A stretch of DNA of 34,724 nt, from positions 2,743,092 through 2,777,815 of the forward strand of contig NZ_CP132360.1 in assembly GCF_030758955.1 (NCBI RefSeq), given 5' to 3'. This stretch comes from Agrococcus beijingensis. Lineage in GTDB: Bacteria; Actinomycetota; Actinomycetes; Actinomycetales; Microbacteriaceae. The position numbers and the translations under genes are program-made. The first letter of the stretch is position 1, and each line of letters begins with the position of its first letter. Shown piece after piece: positions 17,731 to 30,291 of this stretch. The notes beneath the pieces are model-generated. The model did no database searches and was not told where the DNA came from. It saw only the letters and a program-made list of their open reading frames with translations.

Positions 17731-18372
17731 GTGCTGCGCCTCGTCGTCCTCGTCTCCGGCAGCGGCACCAACTTCGCCGATCTGCTCCAGCGCACGACGG
17801 CGGGGCTCGTGCCTGCCGAGATCGTCGCCGTCGGCGCCGACCGCGACTGCGGCGGCATCGACACGGCGGCGGCCGCCGGCATCCACACCTTCGTCGAGCC
17901 CTTCGCGGCGCCCCGCGAGGCCTGGTCGGAGCGCATCGCCGACCGCATCGCCGAGCACCGGCCCGACCTCGTCGTGCTCTCGGGCTTCATGCGGCTGCTC
18001 TCCGCCGGCGCCGTTGCGCGCTTCGAGCCCGCGATCCTCAACACGCACCCGGCCTACCTGCCGGAGTTCCCCGGCGCCCACGGGGTGCGCGACGCCATCG
18101 CCGGCGGCGCGACCCAGACGGGCGCGAGCGTCATCATCGTCGACAGCGGCGTCGACACCGGGCCGATCCTCGCGCAGCGGCGCGTGCCGATCCTGCACGA
18201 CGACACCGAGGCGACCCTCCACGACCGCATCAAGGTCGTCGAGCGCGAGCTGCTGGCGAGCGTCATCACGCGCATCGCCGACGGCAGCCTCGACCTCGCA
18301 GACCCGGGCCGCCCGCCCGTGCCCCAGCGCCCGGCGATCGCCGATGCAGCCCCGACCGACCCGACAGCGTAA
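17731..18372 (+). CDS. purN: Phosphoribosylglycinamide formyltransferase
   Basis: A 213-aa enzyme that transfers a formyl group from 10-formyl-THF to GAR in purine synthesis. It begins VLRLVVLVSGSGTNFADLL, the N-terminal phosphate-binding motif. Catalytic residues of the family are present: Asn and His in ILNTHPAYLPEFPG and the Asp in VDSGVDTGPILAQR. GTG 17731 is preferred because it is 7 nt from the TAGGAT box and places the SGSG motif at the normal distance from the N-terminus; ATG 17722 overlaps the box. Length is normal, with a short Pro-rich tail. It is 9 bp upstream of the purH-like gene, so the two are co-transcribed. Confidence 0.96.
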   Translation: MLRLVVLVSGSGTNFADLLQRTTAGLVPAEIVAVGADRDCGGIDTAAAAGIHTFVEPFAAPREAWSERIADRIAEHRPDLVVLSGFMRLLSAGAVARFEPAILNTHPAYLPEFPGAHGVRDAIAGGATQTGASVIIVDSGVDTGPILAQRRVPILHDDTEATLHDRIKVVERELLASVITRIADGSLDLADPGRPPVPQRPAIADAAPTDPTA

Positions 18373-18381
18373 GGAACCCCA

Positions 18382-19611
18382 GTGAGCGGACCCCAGCACG
18401 ACCCGAGCCTCTACCGCGACCGCGACCAGGTGTCCTTCAGGCGCGCGCTGCTCTCGGTGAGCGACAAGTCGGGCATCGTCGAGCTCGGCCGGGCGCTCGC
18501 GGCCGCCGGCGTCGAGCTCGTGTCGACCGGCTCGACCGCGAAGATGCTGGCGGATGCGGGCCTGGCGGTCACCGAGGTCGCCTCCGTCACGGGGTTCCAG
18601 GAGGCGCTCGACGGCCGCGTGAAGACGCTGCACCCGGCGATCCACGCGGGCCTGCTGGCCGATCTGCGGCTCGAGCACCACGAGGCGCAGCTGGCCGAGC
18701 TCGGCATCGCGCCCTTCGAGCTCGTGGTCGTCAACCTCTACCCGTTCGTCGAGACGGTGCGCTCCGGCGCCGCCGACGCCGACGTGGTCGAGCAGATCGA
18801 CATCGGCGGCCCCGCGATGGTGCGCGCCTCGGCGAAGAACCACGCGAACGTGGCCATCGTCACCGACCCGCGCATCTACCCGCTGATCGCGAAGGCCGCG
18901 GGCTCGGGGCTGACGCTCATGCAGCGCCGGGCGCTCGCGCGCGACGCGTTCGCGCACACCGCCGCCTACGACCGCGCCGTCGCGCGCTGGTTCGCGGGCG
19001 AGCCGGTCGACGAGGTGCCGGTCGCGGCGCCCGCTGCCGCGCCGGTGCGCGCGCAGGCTGCGGCGCAGCCTGCAGCGCACTCCAGCGCACAGCCCGCCAC
19101 GGTCGTCTGGGAGCGGCTGTTCCTCCACCCGGTCACCGGCCTGCCGATCACGGTCGACACCTACCAGCCCAACCGCGCGCAACGCCGTCTGCTGCGCGCC
19201 CGCGACGGCCACTGCCGCTGGCCCGGCTGCGCCAACCCCGTCTCCCGCGCCGACGTCGACCACACGAAGGACTTCGCGAAGGGCGGCATGACCACCCTGT
19301 CGAATCTCGCGCACCTGTGCCGACGCCACCACACGATGAAGCACGCCACCCGCTGGACCGTCCGGCAGCTGCCCGACGGGGTACTCGAATGGACCAGCCC
19401 GCTCGGCGACATCCACCGCGACGAACCCGAACCGCAGGGCCCACGCTTCGCCGACACGCCCGCCTGGGACCCGCGGGAGAGCTCCTGGGAGATCCCGATC
19501 GGCATCGTCGCCCCACCCGGCCCCGACGAACCACCCTGGGTCTACGGCAAGACCTGGGCAGCCTGGGCACCACCGGACGCGCCGCCGGAAGGACCAGCAC
19601 CAGCCGCGTGA
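18382..19611 (+). CDS. purH: Chimeric PurH: IMP cyclohydrolase domain fused to HNH endonuclease C-terminus
   Basis: A 409-aa open frame made of two unrelated parts. Residues 1 to about 212 are the complete IMP cyclohydrolase (MGS-like) half of Pur[62 protein letters not shown], up to [18 protein letters not shown]. The AICAR transformylase half (about 320 aa) is absent. After an Ala/Pro/Gln linker (about 213-238), residues 239-409 match the C-terminal end of DUF222-type HNH proteins: [37 protein letters not shown]. The DUF222 half is also missing. Codon use shifts: the PurH part has nearly only GAG/CCG, the HNH part has several GAA, CCA and GCA codons. Start GTG 18382 follows AAGGA by 6 nt. 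This may be a real in-frame deletion fusion or an assembly join. Confidence 0.88.
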   Translation: MSGPQHDPSLYRDRDQVSFRRALLSVSDKSGIVELGRALAAAGVELVSTGSTAKMLADAGLAVTEVASVTGFQEALDGRVKTLHPAIHAGLLADLRLEHHEAQLAELGIAPFELVVVNLYPFVETVRSGAADADVVEQIDIGGPAMVRASAKNHANVAIVTDPRIYPLIAKAAGSGLTLMQRRALARDAFAHTAAYDRAVARWFAGEPVDEVPVAAPAAAPVRAQAAAQPAAHSSAQPATVVWERLFLHPVTGLPITVDTYQPNRAQRRLLRARDGHCRWPGCANPVSRADVDHTKDFAKGGMTTLSNLAHLCRRHHTMKHATRWTVRQLPDGVLEWTSPLGDIHRDEPEPQGPRFADTPAWDPRESSWEIPIGIVAPPGPDEPPWVYGKTWAAWAPPDAPPEGPAPAA

Positions 19612-19783
19612 AGGGCCGGACGGCAGGGGGTCGATCGCCACGCAGCCCCCGCAACGTCCCCGGACATCCATCGAGCGTGCGGCGCCGCCAGCATCGGTCG
19701 CGGCGCACGGCTGGTCGACGCATGCACTCCGCCGGTCACGCCACAGGGGAGTAGACTGGAGCCAATCAGACAACCTTGAAGCC
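19612..19783. other. Spacer before the pyr operon, no gene seen
   Basis: I see no coding sequence and no remnant of the missing AICAR transformylase domain in any frame. The last part holds the likely pyr promoter. Confidence 0.6.
19752..19757 (+). promoter_or_regulatory. Candidate -10 of the pyr operon
   Basis: TAGACT fits TANNNT. Transcription would begin near 19764, giving a roughly 50-nt leader that contains the whole PyrR-type hairpin. Confidence 0.5.
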
Positions 19784-19807
19784 CGTCCCGTGAGGCGGAG
19801 AAGGGAG
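19774..19807 (+). promoter_or_regulatory. PyrR-binding RNA hairpin overlapping the pyrR ribosome binding site
   Basis: CGTC (19784-19787), hexaloop CCGTGA (19788-19793), GGCG (19794-19797) match the known PyrR recognition pattern (UCCNGNGAGG with a CNGNGA loop). C19783 and G19798 extend the upper stem. A lower stem pairs CCTT (19774-19777) with AAGG (19801-19804), across a purine-containing bulge. AAGG is part of AAGGGAG, the ribosome binding site of pyrR. In Mycobacterium smegmatis an equivalent element gives PyrR-dependent translational repression; no terminator or antiterminator is visible here. Confidence 0.75.
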
Positions 19808-19812
19808 TCCTC

Positions 19813-20415
19813 TTGACTCAGCCCGGAACCGGTGTGGGCGGCACGACCGCGCGCACCGTGCTCGGCGCCGACGAGATCGCCAGGGCCCTCACGCGCATCG
19901 CGCACGAGATCCTCGAGGCCAATCAGGGGCCCGACGACCTCGTCCTGCTCGGCATCCCGACGCGGGGCGTGCACCTCGCGCAGCGCCTCGCCGATCGCCT
20001 CGGCGACATCGCCGGCATCGACTTCGGCCCGCGCGTCGGCGCCCTCGACGTCACCATGCACCGCGACGACCTCCGCGGCCGGCCCACGCGCGCATCGCAG
20101 CCCACGCGCATCCCCGCCGACGGCGTCGACGGCAAGACCGTCGTGCTCGTCGACGACGTGCTCTACTCCGGCCGCACCATCCGCGCCGCCCTGGATGCGC
20201 TCGCCGACCTCGGCCGCCCGCGGGCAGTGCGGCTGGCGGTGCTCGTCGACCGCGGTCACCGCGAGCTGCCGATCCGCGCGGACTCGGTGGGCAAGAACCT
20301 GCCCAGCGCCCGCAGCGAGCACGTCTCGATCCTGCTCGACGAGGTCGACGGCCGCGACGCAGTCACCATCGAGGATCGCGCCCAGGGCACCCCGGCCGAG
20401 GGCGGCACCGCATGA
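19813..20415 (+). CDS. pyrR: PyrR, pyrimidine operon regulator / uracil phosphoribosyltransferase
   Basis: A 200-aa RNA-binding attenuator protein of the PRTase fold. The PRPP loop [20 protein letters not shown] (residues about 112-131) is the family signature. [17 protein letters not shown] and [14 protein letters not shown] are also typical. It should bind the leader hairpin when UMP is high and repress its own operon. The start is TTG 19813, 5 nt after AAGGGAG; no ATG or GTG gives a full N-terminus. The C-terminal 15 residues are a loose tail. Its stop overlaps pyrB by ATGA. Confidence 0.95.
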   Translation: MTQPGTGVGGTTARTVLGADEIARALTRIAHEILEANQGPDDLVLLGIPTRGVHLAQRLADRLGDIAGIDFGPRVGALDVTMHRDDLRGRPTRASQPTRIPADGVDGKTVVLVDDVLYSGRTIRAALDALADLGRPRAVRLAVLVDRGHRELPIRADSVGKNLPSARSEHVSILLDEVDGRDAVTIEDRAQGTPAEGGTA

Positions 20416-21377
20416 AGCACCTGCTGACCGCGGCCATGCCCCGCGACGAGGCGATCGCCCTGCTCGACCTCGCCGAGGACATGCACCAGATCCAGGACCG
20501 CGAGGTGAAGAAGCTGCCCGCTCTGCGCGGCCGCACCGTCGTCAACCTGTTCTTCGAGGACTCCACGCGCACCCGCTCGTCGTTCGAGATCGCCGGCAAG
20601 TGGCTCTCGGCCGACGTCATCAACGTCTCGGGCAAGGGCTCGAGCGTGTCCAAGGGCGAGTCGCTGCGCGACACCGGCCTCACGATCGCCGCGATGGGCG
20701 TCGACGGCGTCGTGGTGCGCTCCGGTGCTTCCGGCGCCCCGGCGCTGCTCGCCGATTGGATCGGCCGACCGGTCGTCAACGCCGGCGACGGCACCCACGA
20801 GCACCCCACGCAGGCGCTCCTCGACGCCTTCGCGCTCCGCCGTCGGATCCACGGCGACGCCGCGCGCGGCAAGGGCCTCGACGGCGTGCGCATCGCGATC
20901 GTCGGCGACATCGCCCACTCGCGCGTCGCCCGCTCGAACGCGCTGCTGCTGCCGGCGCTCGGCGCCGAGGTCACGCTCGTTGGCCCCGCCGCGTTCCTGC
21001 CGGTCGCGGCCGCCGACGGCACACGGCTCGGCGTGCGCGCCGAGACCGACCTCGACCTGGTGCTCGACGAGCAGCCGGATGCGCTGATGCTGCTGCGCGT
21101 GCAGCTCGAGCGGCAGGGCGGTCACGTCGCGCCCAGCCCCGCCGAGTACATCACCGGCTGGTCGCTCACCGACGAGCGCCTCGCCCGCGTGCCGGAGGCG
21201 ACCCTGCTGCACCCGGGGCCCATGAACCGCGGCCTCGAGATCTCGAGCCGCGCGGCCGACTCCGACCGCTCCACCATCCTCGAGCAGGTCACCGCCGGCG
21301 TCTCCGTGCGCATGGCGGTGCTCTACTCGCTCCTCGCATCCGACCACCCATCGTCCGACAACGGAGGCGCCCGATGA
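20412..21377 (+). CDS. pyrB: Aspartate carbamoyltransferase catalytic subunit
   Basis: A 321-aa enzyme joining carbamoyl phosphate and aspartate, the first committed step of pyrimidine synthesis. The carbamoyl-phosphate site [17 protein letters not shown] lies at about residues 50-66. Other signatures are [48 protein letters not shown] and [12 protein letters not shown]. No pyrI regulatory subunit is encoded, as is usual in actinobacteria. It overlaps both pyrR and pyrC by ATGA. Confidence 0.97.
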   Translation: MKHLLTAAMPRDEAIALLDLAEDMHQIQDREVKKLPALRGRTVVNLFFEDSTRTRSSFEIAGKWLSADVINVSGKGSSVSKGESLRDTGLTIAAMGVDGVVVRSGASGAPALLADWIGRPVVNAGDGTHEHPTQALLDAFALRRRIHGDAARGKGLDGVRIAIVGDIAHSRVARSNALLLPALGAEVTLVGPAAFLPVAAADGTRLGVRAETDLDLVLDEQPDALMLLRVQLERQGGHVAPSPAEYITGWSLTDERLARVPEATLLHPGPMNRGLEISSRAADSDRSTILEQVTAGVSVRMAVLYSLLASDHPSSDNGGAR

Positions 21378-22672
21378 CGACGCTGCTCACCGGCGCCGCC
21401 GTCCTCGGCGGCGCGCCCCGCGACCTCGCGATCGACGGCGGGGTGCTCGTCGACCCCGCCACGATCGACCCCGCGACCACCGACCGCGACGGCGTCGAGG
21501 TCGTGGACGCATCCGGCCTCATCGCCCTGCCGGGGCTCGTCGACCTGCACACGCACCTGCGGCAGCCCGGTGGCGAGCAGGCAGAGACGATCGCCAGCGG
21601 CGTGCGCGCCGCGGCAGTCGGCGGCTACACGTGCGTGTTCGCGATGGCCAACACGAACCCCGTCGCCGACACGCCCGCCGTCGTCGAGCAGGTGCACCGG
21701 CTCGGGCTCGACGCCGGCCTCGCCACCGTGCGGCCGATCGGCGCCGTCACAGTGGGCCTCGCGGGGGAGCGGCTCGCCGACATGACCATGCTGGCCCGCA
21801 GCGCCGCCCGCGTCACCGTCTTCAGCGACGACGGCAAGTGCGTCGCCGACGCCGAGCTCATGCGCCGAGCCCTCGAGCACGCCGCCTCGCTCGGCGCGGT
21901 CGTCGCGCAGCACGCGCAGGACCCGGCGCTCACCCGCGGCTCGGTCATGCACGAGAGCCCGCTCGCCGCCGAGCTCGGCCTCACCGGCTGGCCCTCGGTC
22001 GCCGAGGCGTCGATCGTCGCCCGCGACGCGATGCTCGCCGAGGCCACCGGCGCCCGGCTGCACGTCTGCCACGTGTCGACCCGCGAGACCGTCGAGGTGG
22101 TGCGCGCCGCGAAGGCTCGCGGCATCGCGATCACGGCCGAGGTGACGCCCCACCACCTGCTGCTCACCGAGGAGCTCGTGCGCTCCTACGACGGCCGCTT
22201 CAAGGTCAACCCGCCGCTGCGCGCCGAGCGCGACGTGCAGGCGCTGCGCGAGGCCCTCGCCGACGGCACGATCGACATCGTCGCCACCGACCACGCCCCG
22301 CACGCCCCCGAGGCGAAGCAGACGGCGTTCGCGGATGCGGCGTTCGGCATGGTCGGGCTGGAGACGGCGCTCGGGGTGGTGCAGCAGGCGATGGTCGAGA
22401 CCGGGCTGCTCGACTGGGCCGGCGTCGCGCGCGTCATGTCGACCGCTCCCGCCGCGATCGGCCGGGAGCCCGGCTACGACGCGCCGCTCGAGATCGGCTC
22501 GCCCGCGCACGTCGTGCTGATCGACCCGGCGGCGCGCGCCGTGGTCGAGACGGGGCACCTCAAGGGGCGCTCGGCGAACTCGCCGTTCCTGGGCGTCGAG
22601 CTGCCCGGCCGCGTGCTGCACGTCTGGCACGGCGGCCGCCGCACCGTCGCCGCAGGAGAGGTGGTCGCATGA
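21374..22672 (+). CDS. pyrC: Dihydroorotase (class I, PyrC)
   Basis: A 432-aa amidohydrolase that cyclises carbamoyl aspartate to dihydroorotate. Metal ligands are visible in [15 protein letters not shown] (residues about 55-69), [13 protein letters not shown], and [15 protein letters not shown], which is the catalytic Asp loop of class I enzymes. [14 protein letters not shown] gives the second-half His. Length fits class I. It lies between pyrB and the PH-like gene with ATGA overlaps on both sides. Confidence 0.97.
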   Translation: MTTLLTGAAVLGGAPRDLAIDGGVLVDPATIDPATTDRDGVEVVDASGLIALPGLVDLHTHLRQPGGEQAETIASGVRAAAVGGYTCVFAMANTNPVADTPAVVEQVHRLGLDAGLATVRPIGAVTVGLAGERLADMTMLARSAARVTVFSDDGKCVADAELMRRALEHAASLGAVVAQHAQDPALTRGSVMHESPLAAELGLTGWPSVAEASIVARDAMLAEATGARLHVCHVSTRETVEVVRAAKARGIAITAEVTPHHLLLTEELVRSYDGRFKVNPPLRAERDVQALREALADGTIDIVATDHAPHAPEAKQTAFADAAFGMVGLETALGVVQQAMVETGLLDWAGVARVMSTAPAAIGREPGYDAPLEIGSPAHVVLIDPAARAVVETGHLKGRSANSPFLGVELPGRVLHVWHGGRRTVAAGEVVA

Positions 22673-23205
22673 CCAAGGAGCTGTTCGCGCTGCTGAGCGC
22701 CGGGTTCGTCGCGCTGCTCGCGCTGGCCGCGGTGCTCGGCATCCTCGCCAAGCGACGACGCCAGCGCGACATCGAGGCGCCGCTGCCCTGGATCGACGCG
22801 GCGCTGATCGATGCCGTGCCGACGCTCGTGGTCGACGCGCTCTACGTCGCCACCAGCCGCGCCGGCGACCCCTACCAGCGCATCTTCGCGCACGGCCTCG
22901 GCTTCCGTGGCCGCACGCAGCTCGCGATCGACGCGACCGGCGTGCAGCTGGTCGCCGACCGTCGCGAGATGCGCATCCCCGCAGACCGCATCCGCGGCGT
23001 CTCGCGGGCCACCTGGACGATCGATCGCGTCGTCGAGCCCGGCGGGATCATCGTGATCGCGCACACCCTCGGCGCCGACGTCGACACGTACCTCCGCATC
23101 ATCGGCGACGACACCGCCGCATTCGAGGCGCTCAGCGCGCTCGCCCCCGCTGCCCCTGCCGACCCGCAGGGCACCGACGGGCACAAGGAAGGAGCCACAT
23201 CATGA
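22669..23205 (+). CDS. Membrane-anchored PH-like protein of the pyr operon
   Basis: A 178-aa protein. Residues about 5-28 form one membrane helix ([23 protein letters not shown]) followed by RRRQR, so the bulk is cytosolic. Residues about 60-165 look like a bacterial PH-like domain: beta-rich with [41 protein letters not shown] and a C-terminal helix. A protein of this kind is regularly found between pyrC and carA in actinobacteria, in my recollection, without an assigned role. It may scaffold or regulate pyrimidine enzymes at the membrane, which is speculation. The start overlaps pyrC and the stop overlaps carA by ATGA. Confidence 0.85.
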   Translation: MTKELFALLSAGFVALLALAAVLGILAKRRRQRDIEAPLPWIDAALIDAVPTLVVDALYVATSRAGDPYQRIFAHGLGFRGRTQLAIDATGVQLVADRREMRIPADRIRGVSRATWTIDRVVEPGGIIVIAHTLGADVDTYLRIIGDDTAAFEALSALAPAAPADPQGTDGHKEGATS

Positions 23206-24376
23206 CCGCAGCAGCACCCGCCGCCCTCGTGCTCGAGGACGGCACGATCTACCGAGGCAGCGCCTACGGCGCCGCAGGCGTCGCGCTCGGCGAAGCCGTC
23301 TTCGCCACCGGCATGACCGGCTACCAGGAGACGCTCACCGACCCCTCGTACGCCGGCCAGATCGTCGTGCAGACCGCGCCGCACATCGGCAACACCGGCG
23401 TGAACGCCGAGGACGCCGAGTCGCGCCGCGCCTGGCCCAGCGGCTACGTCGTGCGCGCCGCCAGCCGCGTCGTCTCCAACTGGCGCGCCGACGAGAGCCT
23501 CGAGGCGCAGCTCGAGCGCGACGGCATCGTCGGCATCGCCGGCGTCGACACCCGCGCCATCACGCGCCGCCTCCGCAGCGTGGGCTCCATGCGCGCCGGC
23601 GTCTTCTCCGGCGACGCGCTCGTCGACGACGATGCGATGCTCGCCTCCGTGCGCGAGAGCCCCCAGATGGCCGGCCGCAGCCTCGCCGAGACCGTCACCA
23701 CGCCCGAGGCCTACACGCTGCCCGCGCTGCCTGCTCCTGGCGCCGACGAGGCCGACCCGATCGGCACGCTCGCCGTCCTCGACCTCGGTGTGAAGGCATC
23801 CACCCTCCGGTATCTGCGCGAGCAGGGCTTCGACCTGGTCGTGCTGCCGCAGAGCGCCACCCTCGACGAGGTGCTGGCGCACGAGCCCGTCGCCGCGTTC
23901 TACTCGAACGGCCCCGGCGACCCCGCCGCGAGCGAGAGCCAGGTCGTGCTGCTGCAGGGCCTGCTGCGCCGCGACCTGCCGTTCTTCGGCATCTGCTTCG
24001 GCAACCAGCTGCTCGGCCGCGCGCTCGGCTTCGGCACGTACAAGCTGCCCTTCGGCCACCGCGGCATCAACCAGCCGGTGCTCGACAGGACCACGGGCCG
24101 CGTCGAGATCACCAGCCAGAACCACGGCTTCGCCGTCGACGCCGCGATCGACCAGGAGCTGGTCAGCCCGGCAGGCTTCGGCCGCGTCGAGGTGAGCCAC
24201 TTCTCGCTCAACGACGACGTGGTCGAGGGCCTCCGCGCGCTCGACATCCCGGCGTTCAGCGTGCAGTACCACCCCGAGTCCGCCGCGGGCCCGAACGACG
24301 CCCGCCACCTCTTCTCCCGCTTCCGCGAGCTCGTGCTCGAGCACCGCGCGGGCACCTCGACCAAGGAGGCCAACTG

Positions 24377-24377
<1 letters not shown>
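23202..24377 (+). CDS. carA: Carbamoyl-phosphate synthase small (glutaminase) subunit
   Basis: A 391-aa glutamine amidotransferase subunit that feeds ammonia to CarB. The N-terminal CPSase domain has [37 protein letters not shown] and [18 protein letters not shown]. The class I amidotransferase triad is visible: Cys in [16 protein letters not shown], and His and Glu in [15 protein letters not shown]. The start follows AAGGAAGGAG. The stop overlaps the carB ATG by one base (TGATG). The gene is complete and of normal length. Confidence 0.97.
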
Positions 24378-27645
<3,268 letters not shown>

Positions 27646-27649
<4 letters not shown>

Positions 27650-28485
27650 CCTTTCTCGAGCGCCTGCACGCAGCCGTCGCCGAGCGCGGCGCGCTGTGCG
27701 TGGGCATCGACCCGCACCCGGCGCTGCTCGCGGGGTGGGGCGCCGGCTACGAGATCGAGGGGGCGGATGCGTCCGGTGCGGCCGTGCAGGCGCTCGAGCG
27801 CTTCGGCCGCACGGTCGTCGAGGCCGCCGCGGGCCGCGTCGCGGTGGTCAAGCCGCAGGTGGCGCTGTTCGAGGCGCACGGGTCGGCGGGCATGCTGGCC
27901 CTCGAGCGGGTGCTGGCCGAGGCGCGGGGCGCCGGCCTGCTGGTGATCGCCGACGCGAAGCGCGGTGACATCGGCTCGACGAACGCCGGCTACGCCGATG
28001 CGTGGCTGCGCGCGGGCTCGCCGCTCGAGGCCGACGCGCTGACCGTCAGCCCGTACCTCGGCGTCGGTGCCCTCGACGGACTGCTCGCGACTGCGGAGGC
28101 GGCCGGCAAGGCCGTGTTCGTGCTCGCGGCGACCTCGAACCCGGAGGCGGCCGAGCTGCAGCTGGCCCGGCTGCCCGACGGCCGCACCGTCGCGGCGGCG
28201 GTCGCCGACGCCGTGGCCGAGCGCAACGCGCGCACCGGCGCCGGGCACGGGCTGGTCATCGGCGCGACGCTCGACCGCACCGCCTACGGGCTGGAGCCCA
28301 CGGCATCCACCCCCGTGCTCGCGCCCGGCTTCGGCGCGCAGGGCGCGAGCCTGGCGGCGCTGCACGAGCTCTTCCCGGCCGACGCGCTCGTGCTCGCGAG
28401 CGCGAGCCGCAGCATCCTGCAGGCCGGGCCGCAGCGGCTGGCCGACGCGATCGATGCGGCGCGAGCCGAGCTGCCGACCCGATGA
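27646..28485 (+). CDS. pyrF: Orotidine 5'-phosphate decarboxylase (type 2)
   Basis: A 279-aa enzyme producing UMP from OMP. It is of the longer actinobacterial/type 2 group: [36 protein letters not shown], the catalytic motif [21 protein letters not shown] (Asp-x-Lys-x-x-Asp), and [11 protein letters not shown] near the C-terminus. GTG 27646 overlaps the carB stop. It is the last gene of the pyr operon in this window. pyrD and pyrE are not present here. The 14-bp tandem repeat begins just past its stop. Confidence 0.96.
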
Positions 28486-28494
28486 CGCGGGCCG

Positions 28495-28564
28495 ACGACG
28501 CCAAGCCGACGACGCCAAGCCGACGAGGCCAAGCCGATGAGGCCGAGCCGATGAGGCCGGGCCG
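28495..28564 (+). repeat. 14-bp tandem repeat, five copies, ending at the gmk start codon
   Basis: Units ACGACGCCAAGCCG (28495 and 28509, identical), ACGAGGCCAAGCCG (28523), ATGAGGCCGAGCCG (28537) and ATGAGGCCGGGCCG (28551) run end to end. Degenerate partial units continue at 28482 and at 28565, where ATGACGCCGGGC starts gmk. Because 14 is not a multiple of 3, the ATGs at 28537, 28551 and 28565 fall in three different frames. Confidence 0.9.
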
Positions 28565-29506
28565 ATGACGCCGGGCACCCTCGACCTGCCGCCGGTGCCC
28601 GACCCGAGCGTCGCCGGGCGCGCCGCCGTCGATGCGCGCCGTGCCCGAGCCGCGGTGAAGCGGGCGCTCAGCGCGGGCCAGCGCGGCCCGCGCGATGTGG
28701 CCGAGCGCGCCTGGCAGGAGCCCGGCAGCCCCGAGGCGCGGCTGCGCGTGAGCGAGTTCCTGGGCGCGCGGCGCGGCATGGGTCCGAAGCGCGTCGAGTC
28801 GCTCATGCGCGAGCTGGGCATCGCGCCGGCGAAGCGGCTCGGCGGGCTCGGCGGTTTGCAGCGCGAGCGGGTTCGCGGTTGGCTGGACTCCGTGGATCCC
28901 TCTCGTCGCCCCCGCCTCATCGTGCTCGCCGGCCCCACCGCGGTCGGCAAGGGCACCGTCGCGCAGTACGTGCGCGAGCACTTCCCGCAGATCCGCCAGT
29001 CGGTGAGCGCCACCACCCGGGCCGCCCGGCCCGGGGAGATCGACGGCGTGCACTACGCCTTCGTCTCGGACGCCGACTTCGACCGGCTCGTCGACGAGGG
29101 GGAGTTCCTCGAGTGGGCGACGGTGCACAACAAGTCCCGCTACGGCACGCCACGCTCGAGCGTGCAGGCGGCGCTCGACGAGGGCTCGTCGGTGCTGCTC
29201 GAGATCGACCTGCAGGGCGCCCGGCAGGTGCGCGAGTCGTTCCCGGATGCGGTGCTGCTGTTCCTCGCGCCGCCGTCGTGGGAGGAGCTGGTGCGCCGGC
29301 TCGTCGGCCGAGGCACCGAGACCGAGGAGGAGCGCGAGCGCAGGCTCGCCTCGGCCCGCGTCGAGCTGGCGAGCCAGTCGGAGTTCGACGCGACGATCGT
29401 CAACGCCGATGTGGCGGAGGCCGCGCGCGAGGTGGTCGAGCACATCCTCGCGGCCGAGGCCGATGCGGGCGCCCCGCCTGCCGCGGAGCGCTCCGCGCGC
29501 GTATGA
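28565..29506 (+). CDS. gmk: Guanylate kinase with N-terminal mIHF domain
   Basis: A 313-aa two-domain protein. Residues about 18-110 match the actinobacterial integration host factor m[64 protein letters not shown], a helix-two-turn-helix DNA-binding fold. Residues about 118-300 are guanylate kinase: P-loop [34 protein letters not shown] (GMP site), [34 protein letters not shown]. Gmk alone is about 200 aa, and in most actinobacteria mihF is a separate gene just upstream of gmk. Here the two are one frame with only a few residues between. It phosphorylates GMP to GDP; whether the mIHF half binds DNA is unproven. ATG 28565 ends the tandem repeat. Confidence 0.93.
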   Translation: MTPGTLDLPPVPDPSVAGRAAVDARRARAAVKRALSAGQRGPRDVAERAWQEPGSPEARLRVSEFLGARRGMGPKRVESLMRELGIAPAKRLGGLGGLQRERVRGWLDSVDPSRRPRLIVLAGPTAVGKGTVAQYVREHFPQIRQSVSATTRAARPGEIDGVHYAFVSDADFDRLVDEGEFLEWATVHNKSRYGTPRSSVQAALDEGSSVLLEIDLQGARQVRESFPDAVLLFLAPPSWEELVRRLVGRGTETEEERERRLASARVELASQSEFDATIVNADVAEAAREVVEHILAAEADAGAPPAAERSARV

Positions 29507-29558
29507 TCGGAGTCGGCGGCAGGCGCTGACGGCCTGAGGAAGCTCGTTGAGGAACCGG

Positions 29559-30263
29559 ATGGACGACGAAGGCGCCGGCCGAGGCGCTGTGGGCTCGGGT
29601 GGCATGGCGCTCGACGACGCGGCCCGCGAGCTGCTGGCGCCGTTCGTCGAGCTGCTCTCGGTGAACGGCGCGTCGATCTCGGTGGTCACCGGCCCCGGCC
29701 ACTCCACCGTCGGCGCGAGCGATGCGGTGGCTGCTCGCCTCGAGCAGCTGCAGTTCTCGCTCGGCGAGGGCCCGCATTGGGAGGCGCTGCGCACCGGGCA
29801 GTCGGTGCTCGTGCCCGACGTGCACGAGGCGCCGGCCGTCTGGCCGGTCTTCGGCGCGGCCGCCACCGAGCTGCCGGTGCGGGCGCTGTTCGCCTTCCCG
29901 CTCACGCTCGGCTCCGCCAGCGTCGGCGTCGTCGACCTGTACCGGACGACCACGGGCAGCCTCAGCCGCAGCGAGATCGCGAAGGCGCGCTCGCTCGCGG
30001 CGGTCGCCGCGCGCGCGGCGCTGCGGCTCGCGGCCGCGGTCGCCGTCGACGATCAGACCCCGCGCGGGGCACGGGCGCCCGAGCTGCGACGCGTCGTGCA
30101 CCAGGCGACGGGCATGCTGCTCGTGCAGCTCGATCTGACTGCCTCCGAGGCGCTCTCGCGTCTCAGAGCGCATGCGTTCGCGACCGGTGCGTCGCTAGAA
30201 TCGGTGGCACAGGAAGTCGTGGCGCGACGCCTGAAGCTCGATGATCCAGGCGCGGGCCAGTGA
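29559..30263 (+). CDS. GAF-ANTAR domain regulator 1
   Basis: A 234-aa protein with a GAF sensor domain (about residues 25-150: VNGASISVVTGPGHSTVGASD, QFSLGEGPHWEALRTGQSV, VRALFAFPLTLGSASVGVVDLYR) and a C-terminal ANTAR RNA-binding domain (about 170-225: RRVVHQATGMLLVQLDLTASEALSRLRAHAF, SVAQEVV). ANTAR proteins act by stabilising twin-hexaloop antiterminator RNAs. ATG 29559 follows TGAGGA by 5 nt; TTG 29547 is also possible. It is 52 bp after gmk, and the second GAF-ANTAR gene follows 28 bp later. The signal and RNA target are unknown. Confidence 0.88.
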   Translation: MDDEGAGRGAVGSGGMALDDAARELLAPFVELLSVNGASISVVTGPGHSTVGASDAVAARLEQLQFSLGEGPHWEALRTGQSVLVPDVHEAPAVWPVFGAAATELPVRALFAFPLTLGSASVGVVDLYRTTTGSLSRSEIAKARSLAAVAARAALRLAAAVAVDDQTPRGARAPELRRVVHQATGMLLVQLDLTASEALSRLRAHAFATGASLESVAQEVVARRLKLDDPGAGQ

Positions 30264-30291
30264 CCGGATTCGACGGAAGGACGTGGGCTCG

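Noticed and set aside
19612..19812. Search for a remnant of the missing AICAR transformylase domain after the HNH part
   Set aside because: No frame shows PurH C-terminal motifs. The stretch is a short intergenic region with the pyr promoter and leader.
23975..24030. GICFGNQ in CarA in place of the common GICLGHQ
   Set aside because: The catalytic Cys, His and Glu are present and this variant is ordinary among actinobacterial CarA.
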